This document shows positions 11,035 through 21,387 of a stretch of 64,000 nucleotides of DNA, one piece after another; position 1 is the first letter of the stretch, and the number at the start of each line of letters is the position of its first letter. This stretch comes from Angiostrongylus vasorum (Eukaryota; Nematoda; Chromadorea; Rhabditida; Metastrongylidae), in the NCBI GenBank assembly GCA_018806985.1, contig JADANN010000445.1:2646588-2710587 (forward strand), written 5' to 3'. The notes below the pieces were generated by a model that saw only the letters and a list, made by a program, of their open reading frames with translations, had not been told where the DNA came from and did no database searches. A program made the translations under genes and the position numbers.

Positions 11035-11222
11035 AAGACCAAAATGATTGCACTCCGGCGCCCAGACGGAACAGTTACAGCGTCCAGAAAGGCAATGGAG
11101 AAAACCATTCACGAATACTACTCGGATCTCTTCCATAGCCACGTCCACCTTCCGTCACATGAAATAAAGGAGGATGGATATGTTGTGCCACCGGTTCTCC
11201 CGAAATCCGACATGCCATTTCG

Positions 11223-11963
11223 TTGGTGAAAAATCGAACAACACCAGGTCCGGACAGGATAAGACCAGAACACCTGAAGAACCTTCCGTCAATCCTCGTA
11301 AACACACTGGCTCGGCTCTTCACACGTTACCTGTCCGAGTGCAAGGTCCCTACCCACTGGAAGACTAGCAAGACCGTGTTATTTTTCAAGAAGGGTGAAC
11401 TACACGATATCGGCAACGATCCTCCAATCTGATTACTGTCTGTCGTCTACAAACTTTTCACTCGAGTCATCCTAAACAAGATTGACAGAACACTGGACGA
11501 AGGACAGCCATGTGAGCAAGCAGGGTGTCGAAAAGGATTTTTTTACGATGGACCACATCCACATGGTAACAAGGCTCATTGAAGTATCGCGAGAGTACAA
11601 AAGATCGCTCTGTCCCATCTTCATCGATTTACAGAAGCCCTTTGATTCAACTGAGATAGAAGCAGTCATGGAAGCACTTGACAGTCAGGGAGTCCCTATT
11701 CCGTACATAGATTCTTCGTGAGCTGTACAAAAATTCTACAGCCAAGATATCACCATTCTACGACGGTATTATCACTGATGTCAAAAAGGGGATTTAGGCA
11801 AGGGGATACAATCTCGCCAAAATTATTCACCTCCATCCTCGAGAACGTCATGTGAACAGGGGGAGTGGGGGAATGCAGGAGCGAAAATCCATAGTCGACA
11901 ATTACACCATCTTTGCTTTGCTGATGACATCGTTCTTATAACAGCAAACATTGGCCAGCATTG
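11223..11963 (+). pseudogene. RTE-alpha reverse transcriptase fragments (copy B)
   Basis: Frames 11223-11432 and 11482-11721 plus a third frame to 11963 together carry RT motifs: APGPDRIRPEHLKNLP-like, GYR/NYRPI-like, the motif A region FIDLQKPFDS with its catalytic Asp, and FADDIVLIT (motif C). At least three frameshifts separate them. Copies D, F and G carry the same motifs. No active enzyme can be made from this copy. Confidence 0.75.
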
Positions 11964-12031
11964 ATTGAATAAATCTTTCCACTTCTGTTTAGCAAACACG
12001 AAGTGTTATTTTATTTCTTTATTTACGTACA

Positions 12032-12068
12032 AGCTGACGTTTCGGTGGATTTCGCCTTCCTCAGAGCC
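12032..12068 (-). ncRNA. Minimal hammerhead ribozyme motif (left arm)
   Basis: On the minus strand: stem I GGCT/AGCT, core CTGAGGA, stem II GGCG/CACC (one mismatch), GAAA, AC/GT and cleavage site GTC. The core is intact. It is the mirror copy of the motif at 12723-12761. Confidence 0.6.
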
Positions 12069-12722
12069 TGGAAAAGTCAAGTTGATTGATATCTACACGG
12101 TCAAACGCCTCCATAACCAAAAAGAGAAAATGTTGAACCAAAAATTTCAATCACATTGAACACGGAGTGTTTGCACACTCATCGATTTCTATAAATCTTC
12201 CACTAAATGTGTCACGTGGAGACCAACCGCACAGAGTTCACATGGAATCGTAATGTGCCCATCTCATCAGAATAACAGGCTTATATATCGCCCAATATCA
12301 CGCGTGATAATGTGGCATCCCTCCCTGCGATTTATTTCCGGATTCTTGGAATTAATCCAGAACGCCTTGAGATTTTTTAGTTTTTTTAGGTTTAGTTTTT
12401 TTTTCAGTTTTTTAAAGTACACTCGAGGCATTCTGGATTAATTCCAGAAATCCGAAAATGAACCGCATGGAAGAATGCCTCATTATCACGCGTGATAATG
12501 GCTAGTATAGAAGCCTGTTATTCTGATGAGATGGGCACATTACGATTCCATGTGAACACTGTGCGGTTGGTCTCCACGTGAAAAATTTAGTGGAAGACTC
12601 ATAGAAAGCGGTGAGTGTGCAACGACTACGTGTTCAATGTCACTGAAAATTTGGTTCAGCATTCTCTCTGTTTGGTTATGGAGGTGTTTGGCCGCGTAGA
12701 TTGCAGTCAACGTGACCTTTCC

Positions 12723-12761
12723 AAGATCTGAGGAAGGCGAAATCCGCCGAAACGTCAGCTT
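12723..12761 (+). ncRNA. Minimal hammerhead ribozyme motif (right arm)
   Basis: Stem I AAGAT/AGCTT with one A-G mismatch, core CTGAGGA, stem II GGCG/CGCC with a five-base loop, GAAA, AC/GT and cleavage after GTC. All invariant core bases are present. Confidence 0.6.
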
Positions 12762-12828
12762 GTGCGTAAATAAAGAAATAAAATAACACCTCGTGTTTGT
12801 TAAACAGAAGTAGAAACAATTATTCAAA

Positions 12829-13815
12829 ATATCACTATTCTGCGACATTAACAGGCTTCAACAGAGGGGTTATGCAAGGCGATACCATCGCGAAAATTAT
12901 TTAACGCCACCCTCGAGAACGCCATGCGAACGTTGAAGTGGGACAACATGAGATTCGAAATCCATGGTTGGCAATTGCGCCATTTTCTCTTCCCTGATGA
13001 CATCGTTGTTATAACATCAAGCACAGGCTAGGTGCAGCAAAAGTTTTCCGACTTTGGTAACACCCACTGAAAGATTGATCTTTGATTAAATCTTGCAAAA
13101 ACGATGTTCACGCGGTGCGGATTGCTCTACTACTCCCCATTCATGCTTAACGGAAGTAATGTTTCCGAATACTTCAGCACGCCTATCCCCGTCGGGAAAT
13201 CAACAAGATGAGCGACTTAGTTCCAGAGTTGAACAGGAGAAAGAGGGCAACCTAGAAAGGAGTTTTTTGAGAACATCGAGGATGTAGTGAAGAGACAACA
13301 CACGACTCCACGTATACTTCTTCGACTCTAGTCTACTTCTTCGACTCTACGATTCTTCCTGCTTTAACGTGTGCATCAGAAACCTGGTCGGTACGTTAGC
13401 AGGATGGAAGATCACTCAACGCCATAGAACGCGTGATCGAAGGGACGATGCTAGGAGTATCCCTTGTCACACAAGCCAGCAAAGGGATCTGTAGCACCAA
13501 TCTAATACAACGAACAAAAAATTTAAAAAAGCCGCTCTATACACCAAACTGTCGAAGATAAGGTGGGCCGGACACATAGTTCGTATGAACTACAACTGGT
13601 GTACAAGAGCAATTAGTGAATGGATTCGTCGGGAGGCCAAAAGTACTGCAGGAAAACCACCGATCCGATGGCCAGAGTTTTTCAAGAAAACCCTACAAGA
13701 AAGATATGACACTCACCAAGACCAACTGACACACTCTTGCAGGCGACAGGGACAAATCGAGAATTTACTGGCACTTTCTTTACTCACCCACCAACCAACT
13801 CCCCCTACAGGCGAT
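12829..13815 (+). mobile_element. RTE-alpha copy C (RT C-terminal half)
   Basis: Begins at the RT segment ISPFYND-like and runs to the 3' end of the element. The active-site region is read as a decayed FPDDIVVIT-like frame near 12990-13020. It ends at a short leader into a (TA)n tract at 13827, a 3' context also seen for copy D2. Confidence 0.75.
13585..13800 (+). pseudogene. RTE-alpha RT C-terminal segment (copy C)
   Basis: The frame begins [20 protein letters not shown] and continues [19 protein letters not shown]. This is the conserved C-terminal region following RWAGH in this family (compare 18.72-18.95 kb). The ORF runs on into the TA microsatellite, which adds meaningless Tyr-Ile residues. 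Confidence 0.75.
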
Positions 13816-13826
13816 ACCGATTATAT

Positions 13827-13828
13827 CA

Positions 13829-13869
<41 letters not shown>

Positions 13870-13916
13870 TCATATATATATATATATAAACGATATATAA
13901 ACGTATATGTGGATAC

Positions 13917-13973
<57 letters not shown>

Positions 13974-14005
13974 AACGATATATAAACGTATATGTGGATA
14001 CGTAC

Positions 14006-14046
<41 letters not shown>

Positions 14047-14047
14047 T
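13827..14047. repeat. (TA)n tract with a duplicated 40 bp unit
   Basis: TA repeats surround two copies, about 86 bp apart, of a unit containing AAACGTATATGTGGATACGT. This is a local tandem duplication within the microsatellite. Confidence 0.9.
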
Positions 14048-14055
14048 ATATGACA

Positions 14056-14205
14056 GAATGACAATGAAAATCCTCAACTAGCAACAGAAGCCACAGTTAA
14101 ATACAAATCGTGGACAATGGATGCGAGGAAACCAATGCAATGTGAGAAGTGCTGCGATCCGCACGGTAGACGTGAATATAAGTCATACAAAATATAAAAA
14201 ATAAA
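14056..14205 (+). mobile_element. SINE-C 3' fragment
   Basis: Matches the 3' half of the complete SINE-C copy at 43.7-44.1 kb: GAAAATCCTCAA, GTGAGAAGTGCTG and an A-rich tail with ATAAAA repeats. The tRNA-like head is missing. Confidence 0.65.
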
Positions 14206-14264
14206 ATTTATATGTGTATATACACATGTATATATACATATGTAGTGTATATACATAGACGAAC

Positions 14265-14400
14265 CAAGAATCCGTTTTCCAAGTCGTATGGCGCCGCATC
14301 GTTCCCAACTCTACGTAACTCTGGACAACAACGTGATAGATGAGAATATGTTGAACATTCTCCAATACAAAGGCACTGACATCGTCGACACATTAACACC
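14265..14400 (-). CDS. Zinc-finger gene exon, cysteine-rich cluster
   Basis: Acceptor ATTATTTAG and donor TTG|GTTCGT. The first base completes an AAG codon with the upstream exon. The protein VLMCRRCQCLCIGEC then SHLSRCCPELRR is unusually cysteine rich and suggests metal binding, though not a standard C2H2 spacing. It ends in phase 0 and joins the large exon at 6958. Confidence 0.65.
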
Positions 14401-14464
14401 CTAAATAATTATCCTATGCAAAGAAATGACAGTAAGAAAACGCTGAAAAAAACTGTTCACTAAC

Positions 14465-14652
14465 TTCTCACACAGACCAGCATGGACCACATTATGCTTT
14501 TTCGACAGCACCTTTCTTGCGTAAAGTCGGCAATTCGTAGAGAACTTCTGCGAAATATCACATGCAAGTTTCGAACCATTTCCAAACTCGGACTCTCCCG
14601 TAATACATTCGCACTCAGTTTCCGAAGAATTATATAGCTTCGAAGAATACTC
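14465..14652 (-). CDS. Zinc-finger gene exon
   Basis: Acceptor TTTGATTTTAG and donor GAGAA|GTTAGT. The 62 codons read EYSSKLYNSSETECECITGE and later LYARKVLSKKHNVVHAGLCE. The phase (0 in, 2 out) agrees with both neighbours. Several cysteines precede the Cys cluster of the next exon. No named domain is recognised. Confidence 0.65.
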
Positions 14653-14896
14653 CTAAAATCAAACATTTAGGAAAGTTTTAGGTCGTTCGGATATCAATAA
14701 GAAAAAATTAATTGGAAATCAACGGTAATGAAACTGATCTTAATCCGCTTCTTCAAATCAGCATATCTACTTAGAACAGGCCTTATTAAACGAGTGAAAG
14801 ACTATTAAAATCTACACATATTTGCTAACACGGAACAGCTTTGTCCCCCACAGTAGCACTTTTTTTCATAACGATTGTGACAATCCATCGTTCCTG

Positions 14897-14898
<2 letters not shown>

Positions 14899-14957
<59 letters not shown>

Positions 14958-14990
14958 TATATATGCATATATATAGGCTCATATATGTGT
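14899..14990. repeat. (TA)n microsatellite
   Basis: TA tract in the intron upstream of exon 14652. Confidence 0.95.
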
Positions 14991-15276
14991 ATACGTATAC
15001 AAATATACGTAAATTTATGCATAAACGTGATGTAAGTTCAAAATATGCATCGGCGTGAACGTTACAATTCGTGACGAATTCCGCCTTTCGCACTGATTTA
15101 AATTCGAATTGTCTTTGGCTGTACACTTTTTTCCCAAACCACTTTTAGAACTCAATCGATAGTTCAACATTCATTCAACCTCACAGAGCAGATACTGCAC
15201 CAAGTGTGGTTCATGAAAAGGTATTCTCCACATATAATAGCCTACAAGAAAACTTTGAGACAAGTTTATTGCTTGT

Positions 15277-16082
15277 GACTCGAGTCCCACCACAGGTAGT
15301 AATAATTCTACCCCTACTTGCGTACTGCGTTTCGAAATTTAGGTACACTTTAACGTTATGATAAGATGGCAAATTCCTGAGGAGGTTTGCTCTGACTTAA
15401 TGGTATGTAGAAGCACTATCCTTCTCCAGAGTGCGCATTCGCAAAAAGCTATAGTGCGTCTTTGTACGCTTTGTGGATTCCCTATTGCTATTCTCTTAAT
15501 CTTCCATTGATTTGCTTAAAAACGTCCGTGTTCCAAGTAGCAGTTCTTGCACATCGTTTACGATGATCATAACCAGTAAAAATCTTCAATGTGCTCTTCG
15601 GTGTACTCCAAATTTACATACAGCTACAACTGTTACTGCTCACCAAGCCCACCAAGGATCAGCCCTCTTATCGAATTTGTCAACAAAATAGGAAACATCA
15701 AACAGCTGTTAAACTTAGAGAGTTTTAACAGTTGTAACAGTATGTAAATTTCGAGTACCCGAAGCGAACAATGAAGATGTTTCTGGTTGTAGTGATCGTG
15801 AACGATGTGCAAAAATTGAGAGTTGAAATATAAACGTTTTTCAGTAATCGATGAAAGATCACGAGCAAAACTGTGGGGGAATCCAAAACGCGTTCAAAGA
15901 GGCATGATACCTTTTTTTCGCGAATGCGTACTCTAGGCCAGGATAATGCTTCTACATACCATTAACTCAGAGCAAGTTTCCTCAGCAATTTACTACCTCA
16001 TCACAACGATAATGCGTACCTAAATTTCGAAATTCAGTACTCAAGTAATGTAGAGATATCACTACCTGCAGCGCGACTCAAT
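15277..16082. mobile_element. Foldback element (~800 bp inverted repeat)
   Basis: Arms of about 360 bp at 15277-15636 and 15724-16082 are inverted copies. Examples are the outer CAGGTAGT...TTCGAAATTTAGGTAC against its complement, and the inner AAATTTACATAC...CAACTGTTA. The spacer is about 87 bp. No coding potential is seen. The shape fits a foldback or MITE-like DNA element in an intron of the zinc-finger gene. Confidence 0.75.
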
Positions 16083-16151
16083 TGGGGAACATACTCATCT
16101 GGAAGTTTCTCTTCGTAAGCTATTACACATACAGAATAACTTTTCACGGAC

Positions 16152-16295
16152 CTCGCTTGGTGCAGCATGTGCTCGATCAGGTGGAATGAATATTGAACAA
16201 TCGATCAAATACAAAAGTGCTTTAGGAAAAATAGACAGCCAAAGAGAACCCACAACGAAATGAATGCAATCGCTATGTTCACCAGGGGTTACGCA
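16152..16295 (-). CDS. Zinc-finger gene exon (tentative)
   Basis: Acceptor GGCTTCAG and donor GAG|GTCCGT frame 48 codons, phase 0 on both sides, compatible with the exons at 19321 and 14652. The protein begins CVTPGEHSDCIHFVVG, has a hydrophobic stretch and ends IPPDRAHAAPSE. Exon status rests only on splice signals and phase. Confidence 0.45.
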
Positions 16296-16344
16296 CTGAA
16301 GCCGATGCACGTCATAAACTTACATCTTGTACATGTTCATACCT

Positions 16345-16695
16345 ATTTGATACTTGAATGACCCGCCCTTACCAGTTGTGCGGGCCCCAGCATAATCACC
16401 AATTTTCGGAGATTTGCTGGTCAAGCCATTGTGGCTCACTGGAATCCCACGGACAGCCCGGACAAAGTCTGCCGCAGGTCGTCACCACGACAGGCATTCG
16501 CAGCCTTTGTGGATCAGAGGGTGATTTGCCACCATGCGACTTTGATACCACCACAGTGGTGGATCCTGGTACTGGTTTACTCCTAGCTAGGCTTCCTCAT
16601 GGAAACGTCGGACTCCTTCCGAGCATCGGAGACCCCGCCGAGGGGCTCGAATCCCCCGCTGTACATCGCAGTCCGACACACAGGAACAGCTTATA
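16345..16695 (+). mobile_element. SINE-D copy
   Basis: Shares blocks GCGGGCCCCAGCATAATC, GTCAAGCCATTGTGGCTC and GTACATCGCAGTCCGACAC with copies at 26.4, 46.6 and 20.6 kb. The complement carries a T-arm-like GGGGGATTCGAGCCCC, so a tRNA-related origin is likely. Orientation is by convention. Confidence 0.65.
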
Positions 16696-16697
16696 TA

Positions 16698-16698
<1 letters not shown>

Positions 16699-16742
<44 letters not shown>

Positions 16743-16794
16743 ACATATATGTATATATATTATATGTATAATATATATAAAATATACATATTAG

Positions 16795-16835
<41 letters not shown>
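16699..16835. repeat. (TA)n microsatellite
   Basis: TA tract between a SINE-D copy and RTE-alpha copy D1. Confidence 0.95.
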
Positions 16836-16836
<1 letters not shown>

Positions 16837-16841
16837 AAGGA

Positions 16842-17253
16842 CGATGGATATATAGTATAAAGAACCGGAAAGAACTGGGTTCGGACCGTATAAAACCCTA
16901 AACAGCTGTACAGCTGAAAAACGTTCAGCCGTCAGCCCTCATCAACACACTGGCACGGGCGTCAACATGTTACCTTTCACGGGATGCAAGGTTCCTATTC
17001 AAATCAAGGCTAACAAAACGGTGTTGTTCCGAAAAAAGAGAGACCTCCACGACATCGGAAAGCTTGTTGCCCAATCTGTGTGCTCTCTGTCGTGTATGAA
17101 CTCGTCACTCGAGCAATTCTTGGCAGAACACTAGTCGGATGAGAATCATATTAAAAATCAAGGTTTCGCAAAGGATTCGGTACAGTATACAACATCCACA
17201 CGATAGTAAAAAATCATTGAAGCATGACAAGTGCCTAGGGAAACAGCTGTGCA
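16842..17253 (+). mobile_element. RTE-alpha fragment D1 (shares lesions with copy F)
   Basis: RT sequence nearly identical to 42744-43145, including the frame-breaking AAACAGCTGTACAGCTG block and ATATAGTATAAAGAACC. It ends at an abrupt junction to copy D2 inside a linker sequence. Confidence 0.75.
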
Positions 17254-17763
17254 CCAGTAATGGTCGAAGCTGCAGAGGCTGGAAAAAGCATTCGCAAACT
17301 ACACCGAAGTTTCACCAATTACAGGACCAAGATGATTGCACTCCGACGCTCAGATGGAACAGTTACAGCGTTCACGAATACTACTTAGATCTCTTCGATA
17401 GCCACACCCACCTCCCGTCATATGAAATAAAGAAGGATGGATATGTCGCACCACTGCTTTGCCGTCCCGATTTCGTCGGTGAAAAATCGAACAGCACCAC
17501 GTCCGAACAGGATAAGATCACAACACCTGAAGAACCATCGCTAATCCTCGTAAACACACTGGTTCGGCTCTTCACACGTTACCTGTCTAAATGCAAGGTC
17601 CCTACTTAGTGGAAGACCAGCAAGACCACATTGTTGTTCAAGAAGGGTGACCTACACGATACCGGCAACTATCCCCCCATCTGCTTGCTTCTTGTCGTCT
17701 ACAAACTTTTCACTTGAGTCACTCTAAACAGGATTGACATAACACTGCACGAAGGACAGCTAT

Positions 17764-18108
17764 GTGTGCAAGCAGGGGTTTCGAAAAGGATGTGGCAAGA
17801 TGGGCCACATTTACACGATAACAAGACTCCCTGAAGTATCGCGAGAGTACAGAAGACCGCTCTGTCTCACTTTCACCGATTTACAGAAGGCCTTTGATTC
17901 AAATGAAATAGAAGCTGTCATGGAAGTCTTGGATAGTCAAGAAGTCCCTACACAATACATAAAGATTCTTCATGAGCTGTACAAAAATTTCACAACCAAG
18001 ATATCACCATTCTATAACGATATTAACATTGACGTCAAAAGAGGAGCTAAGCAAGGCGATACCACTTCGCCAAAATTATTTAACGCCACCCTCCGGAACA
18101 TCATGTGA
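17764..18108 (+). pseudogene. RTE-alpha RT palm region (copy D2)
   Basis: The frame reads QGFRKGCGKMGHIYTITRL, then LTFTDLQKAFDS (motif A, catalytic Asp), ISPFYNDINIDVKRGAKQGD (motif B) and TSPKLFNATL. It ends at a stop just before motif C. The RT copies element RNA at the nicked target. Length and order fit the RTE palm, but the frame is lost before the FADD motif. Confidence 0.75.
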
Positions 18109-18273
18109 AAACTGGAATGGGATAAAATGAGAGTGAAAATCGATGGTCGGCACATCTTCGCTTTGCTGATGACATCGTCCTTATAACACCAAACATTAGC
18201 CAAGCGGAGTAAGCTTGCCAACTTTGATGAATCCTGTGGAAAGATTGGTCTTCGACTAAACCTCACAAAACCG

Positions 18274-18973
18274 ATGTTCATGAAGAACGGAATGGTTTCG
18301 TTTGCCGCATTCACGCTCAACGGAACGAATATCTCCGACTGCTCCAGTTATGTCTATCTAGGTCGTGAAATCAATACGATGAACGACTTGGTTCCAGAGC
18401 TGAGCAGAACGAAACGAGCGGCTTGGGGAGCTTTCAACAGCATCGAGGATGTCGTGAAGAGAACAAAGAACACCCGACTCCGTACCCACCTTTTCCACTC
18501 AAAGGTAATTCCGGCCCCTAACGTACGCGTCAGAAACTTGGTCGCTGCGTAAGCAGCATGAAAGATCACTCAGCGTTATCGAACGCGCAGTGGAAAGGAC
18601 GATGCTAGGAGTATCCCGTTCCACACAAGTAAGGGATGAGATCCGAAGCTCCGACCTGCGTCAACGATCAAAAATCAAAGATGCCGTTCTGTACGCAAAA
18701 CAGTCGAAGGTAAGGTGGGCCGGACACGTAATGCGTATGAATGACAACCGATGGACAAGAGCCGTTATTGACTGGATTCCTCGGGATGTCATACGTGCTG
18801 CAGGAAGACCACCGACTCGATGGTTAGAGTTCTTTACAAAGGGCCTTGAAGAAAGATTTGATGCTCGACGAATCCTTAGAGCGAGCAGAACCTACTGGGC
18901 TACTCTTGCACGTGACAGGGAAAACGGAAGATTTACTGGTGTCCGCTCTAGTCACCTGATGATCAACAGGTGA
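18274..18973 (+). pseudogene. RTE-alpha RT thumb and C-terminus (copy D2)
   Basis: Two frames, 18274-18552 and 18590-18973, carry YVYLGREINTMNDL, IERAVERTMLGVSR-like and VRWAGHVMRMNDNRWTRA. A Pro-Arg-rich end (GRPPTRWLEFFTK) follows, then the YWATLARDR ending. One frameshift near 18550 separates them. This is one of the least decayed C-termini in the window. Confidence 0.75.
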
Positions 18974-18979
18974 TACAGG

Positions 18980-19039
<60 letters not shown>

Positions 19040-19080
19040 TAACATGCACATATATGTGCATATATATATATATATATATT
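18980..19080. repeat. (TA)n microsatellite at the 3' end of RTE copy D2
   Basis: The TA tract begins directly after the conserved 3' end of the RTE copy. Confidence 0.95.
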
Positions 19081-19170
19081 GACAAGTATATATACACATA
19101 CAAACATAGCTTGCCGCAGACGTTTCTATATAAGTGCTACTTTGGCAAAAAGTACTATGATCTAAAAAGA

Positions 19171-19263
19171 TCATAAGCAAGACCTAAAGTATTTTGAATA
19201 ATCAGTAAAGAAGTAGTTCATCCCATAGTATGGCTCAATGACATTCAAAACTGTTCCGAAATC
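19171..19263 (-). CDS. Possible alternative last exon of the zinc-finger gene
   Basis: In phase 0 with the exon ending at 19321, a 30-codon frame ([20 protein letters not shown]...) runs to a TGA. The acceptor (ACAGAAAAG) is weak. If used, the gene would end here and the exons below 16.3 kb would belong to another transcript or gene. Confidence 0.35.
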   Translation of the reverse strand, partial: DFGTVLNVIEPYYGMNYFFTDYSKYFRSCL

Positions 19264-19320
19264 CTTTTCTGTACTGATGGCATGAATTTAAAAGATAAAA
19301 AACGTAGACAGAAGACTAAC

Positions 19321-19398
19321 TGTTTCTTCTTTAGAGTTCACTGCTGTGTAGAAGTATCCGTTCGTTTTTAAATCTGCTCCGAAATCAAATCCATCTCC
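19321..19398 (-). CDS. Zinc-finger gene exon
   Basis: Acceptor TTCTTTTTAG and donor ACA|GTTAGT frame 26 codons, GDGFDFGADLKTNGYFYTAV plus NSKEET, phase 0 on both sides. Confidence 0.6.
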
Positions 19399-19501
19399 CT
19401 AAAAAGAAGAAATTCGATGTCACAGTAGCGCGTTACTCATTTAAAAAACTAGAACGAGCGTTAAAAAAAAACAACTGTGGACTCACCAAAAGCTTCCTTA
19501 C

Positions 19502-19642
19502 CTTGTTAAAATTCCTGCCGTTTATAACGCCCTCGACGTCAACCTCATCTGGATCCACTATACAGCCAGGATCGCTAAGCTTTCGTTTCAACCTATTCAG
19601 CTTTTTCTTCACTGTAACACTTTCCCATGGATCTACAGCTTC
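19502..19642 (-). CDS. Zinc-finger gene exon
   Basis: Acceptor CAGTTTTTCAG and donor AACAAG|GTAAGG frame exactly 47 codons, phase 0/0. The protein EAVDPWESVTVKKKLNRLKR then KLSDPGCIVDPDEVDVEGV has a basic helix followed by an acidic stretch. Confidence 0.75.
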
Positions 19643-19716
19643 CTGAAAAACTGATAAAATATATTGAGATAAGAATTATCCGTACCGACAAGCGACGAAC
19701 AAAGATCGATAAGCAC

Positions 19717-19833
19717 CTTCCAAAATTTCGTCCTGAATATAGCAGAAGAAACTCCTCCATAAATAAGTCCGCTTGAGTCAACACAAAGGTTAGGGCCACA
19801 GCTAGGTACTCCACCCTGAACGTTCGCAACAGG
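19717..19833 (-). CDS. Zinc-finger gene exon
   Basis: Acceptor GCAATTTCTTAG and donor TGGAAG|GTGCTT frame 39 codons, phase 0/0: PVANVQGGVPSCGPNLCVDS then SGLIYGGVSSAIFRTKFWK. No named domain. A longer minus ORF over this region uses a different frame and is a shadow. Confidence 0.7.
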
Positions 19834-20149
19834 CTAAGAAATTGCAATCGAAATGTGAAATAATAAACTTGATAACTCAGTGGCACACTAAGCAAAGGAC
19901 CATGTGGGCACCAGCACAACCTATCTGACCGGTATACAATGTGTAATAAACATTTCTCTTCCTGGGATCTCAAAGAACTTGCGCCACTTCGTCCCCTAGT
20001 GGTTCTCAACAAGCACTGTCGATCGGAAAAAAAAGCTCTATTGTTTGAGTTTCTGACTACGTTGTTCTCATGAAAGCGGTTATTCTTGACATTACTGTGC
20101 TCTTTATCTGGGTTTCCGTTTAGAAAAGGAGAAAAATTACCGAAGAGAT

Positions 20150-20356
20150 AACGGTGTTACTAAACGTGCAGCTGAAGAAGCTAAGAACCGCAACATGGAC
20201 CCTGGAGATCACCCGCTGCGCTCCTATGTTTCGTGACAATGGGGTGTTCACGGAACTCGAGCCACGATTCAGCACGATTCAGAAGCAGGTCATCCAAGAA
20301 AAAGGAAAGCAAAAAACAAGAAAGCTTTCCAACTCGAAGCCCACAAAGTGTTAAAC
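20150..20356 (+). other. Unclassified plus-strand ORF
   Basis: About 66 codons, basic (KQKTRKLSNSKPTK end), antisense to an intron of the zinc-finger gene. No domain, no start or splice context. It may be a fragment of an unrecognised element. Confidence 0.2.
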
Positions 20357-20599
20357 TATTAAAAGGATTGGCGTCGTTGTGAAAATCAAGTTGAGAGGAA
20401 ATACCCATCATTAAATATGTTCTTTCAGATGCCTGAGTGAGAACTGAGAATATCTCAACATTGTTATCTCGAGGTATCAGGAAGGTAAACCTCCGTACAA
20501 GAAAAAATTTGCCTCAGTATTATAAACGTCACGCATTCGCTATATGAGATCAAGTAGCAAAGGAACTAGAGTTGGATATCTCAGGTTTCAACGATAGTG

Positions 20600-20925
20600 C
20601 AAGACGAAAACATGTCAACGATCCGCACGTTCCCATCAGGAATCCCAGATAACAGCAAACCAATACCAGGATTCACCACCGTCCTGATATGAAACTAGTG
20701 GCGAATAATAATATTATTCGCATAGTGGCGAATCTCCCTCAGATCCACGAAGGCGGAACTGCCTGTGATTGTGATGACCTTAAGGGAGAATTTGGCTGGG
20801 TCGACCACGGGATTCCAGAGAACCATAATGGCTAAACCAGCAAAACACAAAAAAGTGGGAGCTATACTCGGGACCGCAAAACCAGTGAGGATGGGTCATC
20901 CAAGTATCCAAGTAAATAAAAAATA
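20600..20925 (-). mobile_element. SINE-D copy (diverged)
   Basis: Colinear with 46.69-46.98 kb in the same orientation: CCATCAGGAA, AAACCAATACCAGGATTCACC and GGGATTCCAGAGAACCATAATGG. A palindrome AATAATAATATTATT interrupts it. Confidence 0.55.
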
Positions 20926-21387
20926 ACTTGACCACGCCTAAAATTTTACACGCACAACTAATGCTCTATCTGTATCTTCCGAAACATAACCGGCACATTT
21001 AACATCAAGCCTGACTACCTAGTTCAGTTTGACCATTATGCCGCCTTCATGGCCTGGAAAAAAAATGTGTATAAATAAGGGATGGATACGTTGGCCAAGT
21101 ACCGAGTTGACGGTAAAGTTTGGTAGAGAATGTCAGCATTCTTTATAACAACCATGCATTGGCTCGAGGTGTTTGTAAGCCATAATAATCAATTATGCTG
21201 AAATCAAGATGAAGTAGAAGCAGATCAAAAAAATGACCCCTCACAAGTGTCATTAATGAAATGAACCACCGCCATGGAAGACGGTTGATAAGGAAACAAA
21301 TGGTGTATATGTTGGTGCCACCAAGATTGGCTTTCAGAGATGAAATACCTACACATAGTACAACTGAAAAAAACGTCAATAACTAAC

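Larger units (their letters stand above)
9391..11963 (+). mobile_element. RTE-alpha copy B (nearly full coding span, broken)
   Basis: The leader occupies 9395-9760, the endonuclease 9904-10690, the linker 10675-11034 and the reverse transcriptase 11223-11963. The two-domain plan, apurinic-type endonuclease then RT, is that of RTE-clade non-LTR retrotransposons, which copy RNA into nicked chromosomal DNA. The RT active-site motif FADD survives at 11926-11937, but frameshifts and stops separate the pieces. The copy breaks off inside the RT at 11963, where a long inverted repeat begins. Confidence 0.85.
11964..12828. repeat. Long inverted repeat made of two PLE 3' ends
   Basis: Arms at 11964-12371 and 12420-12828 are inverted copies of about 408 bp with high similarity, around a T-rich spacer of about 48 bp. 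Each arm holds the PLE endonuclease tail (outward of the spacer), the 3'UTR and a hammerhead motif. It lies between RTE copies B and C. These overlap by about 230 bp of RT sequence, so it is not a simple insertion into one RTE. Confidence 0.8.
17254..18979 (+). mobile_element. RTE-alpha copy D2 (linker, RT and 3' end)
   Basis: Runs from the linker (AGTAATGGTCGAAGCTGCAG) through RT to the natural 3' end at GGTGATACAGGT, which abuts a (TA)n tract. FADD is readable near 18160 but in a different frame from motif A. Confidence 0.8.

Noticed and set aside
10785..11148. Minus-strand ORFs opposite the RTE linker
   Set aside because: They mirror the conserved plus-strand RTE frame and reappear opposite other copies (42402-42692, 51372-51698); they are antisense shadows.
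11964..12828. CRISPR-like or bacterial inverted repeat array
   Set aside because: Only two arms exist, made of retroelement 3' ends; there are no regular repeats and spacers, and the context is eukaryotic.
19593..20012. 139-codon minus ORF taken as one protein
   Set aside because: Strong acceptors and donors divide this region into two exons read in a different frame with matching phases; the long ORF ignores them.
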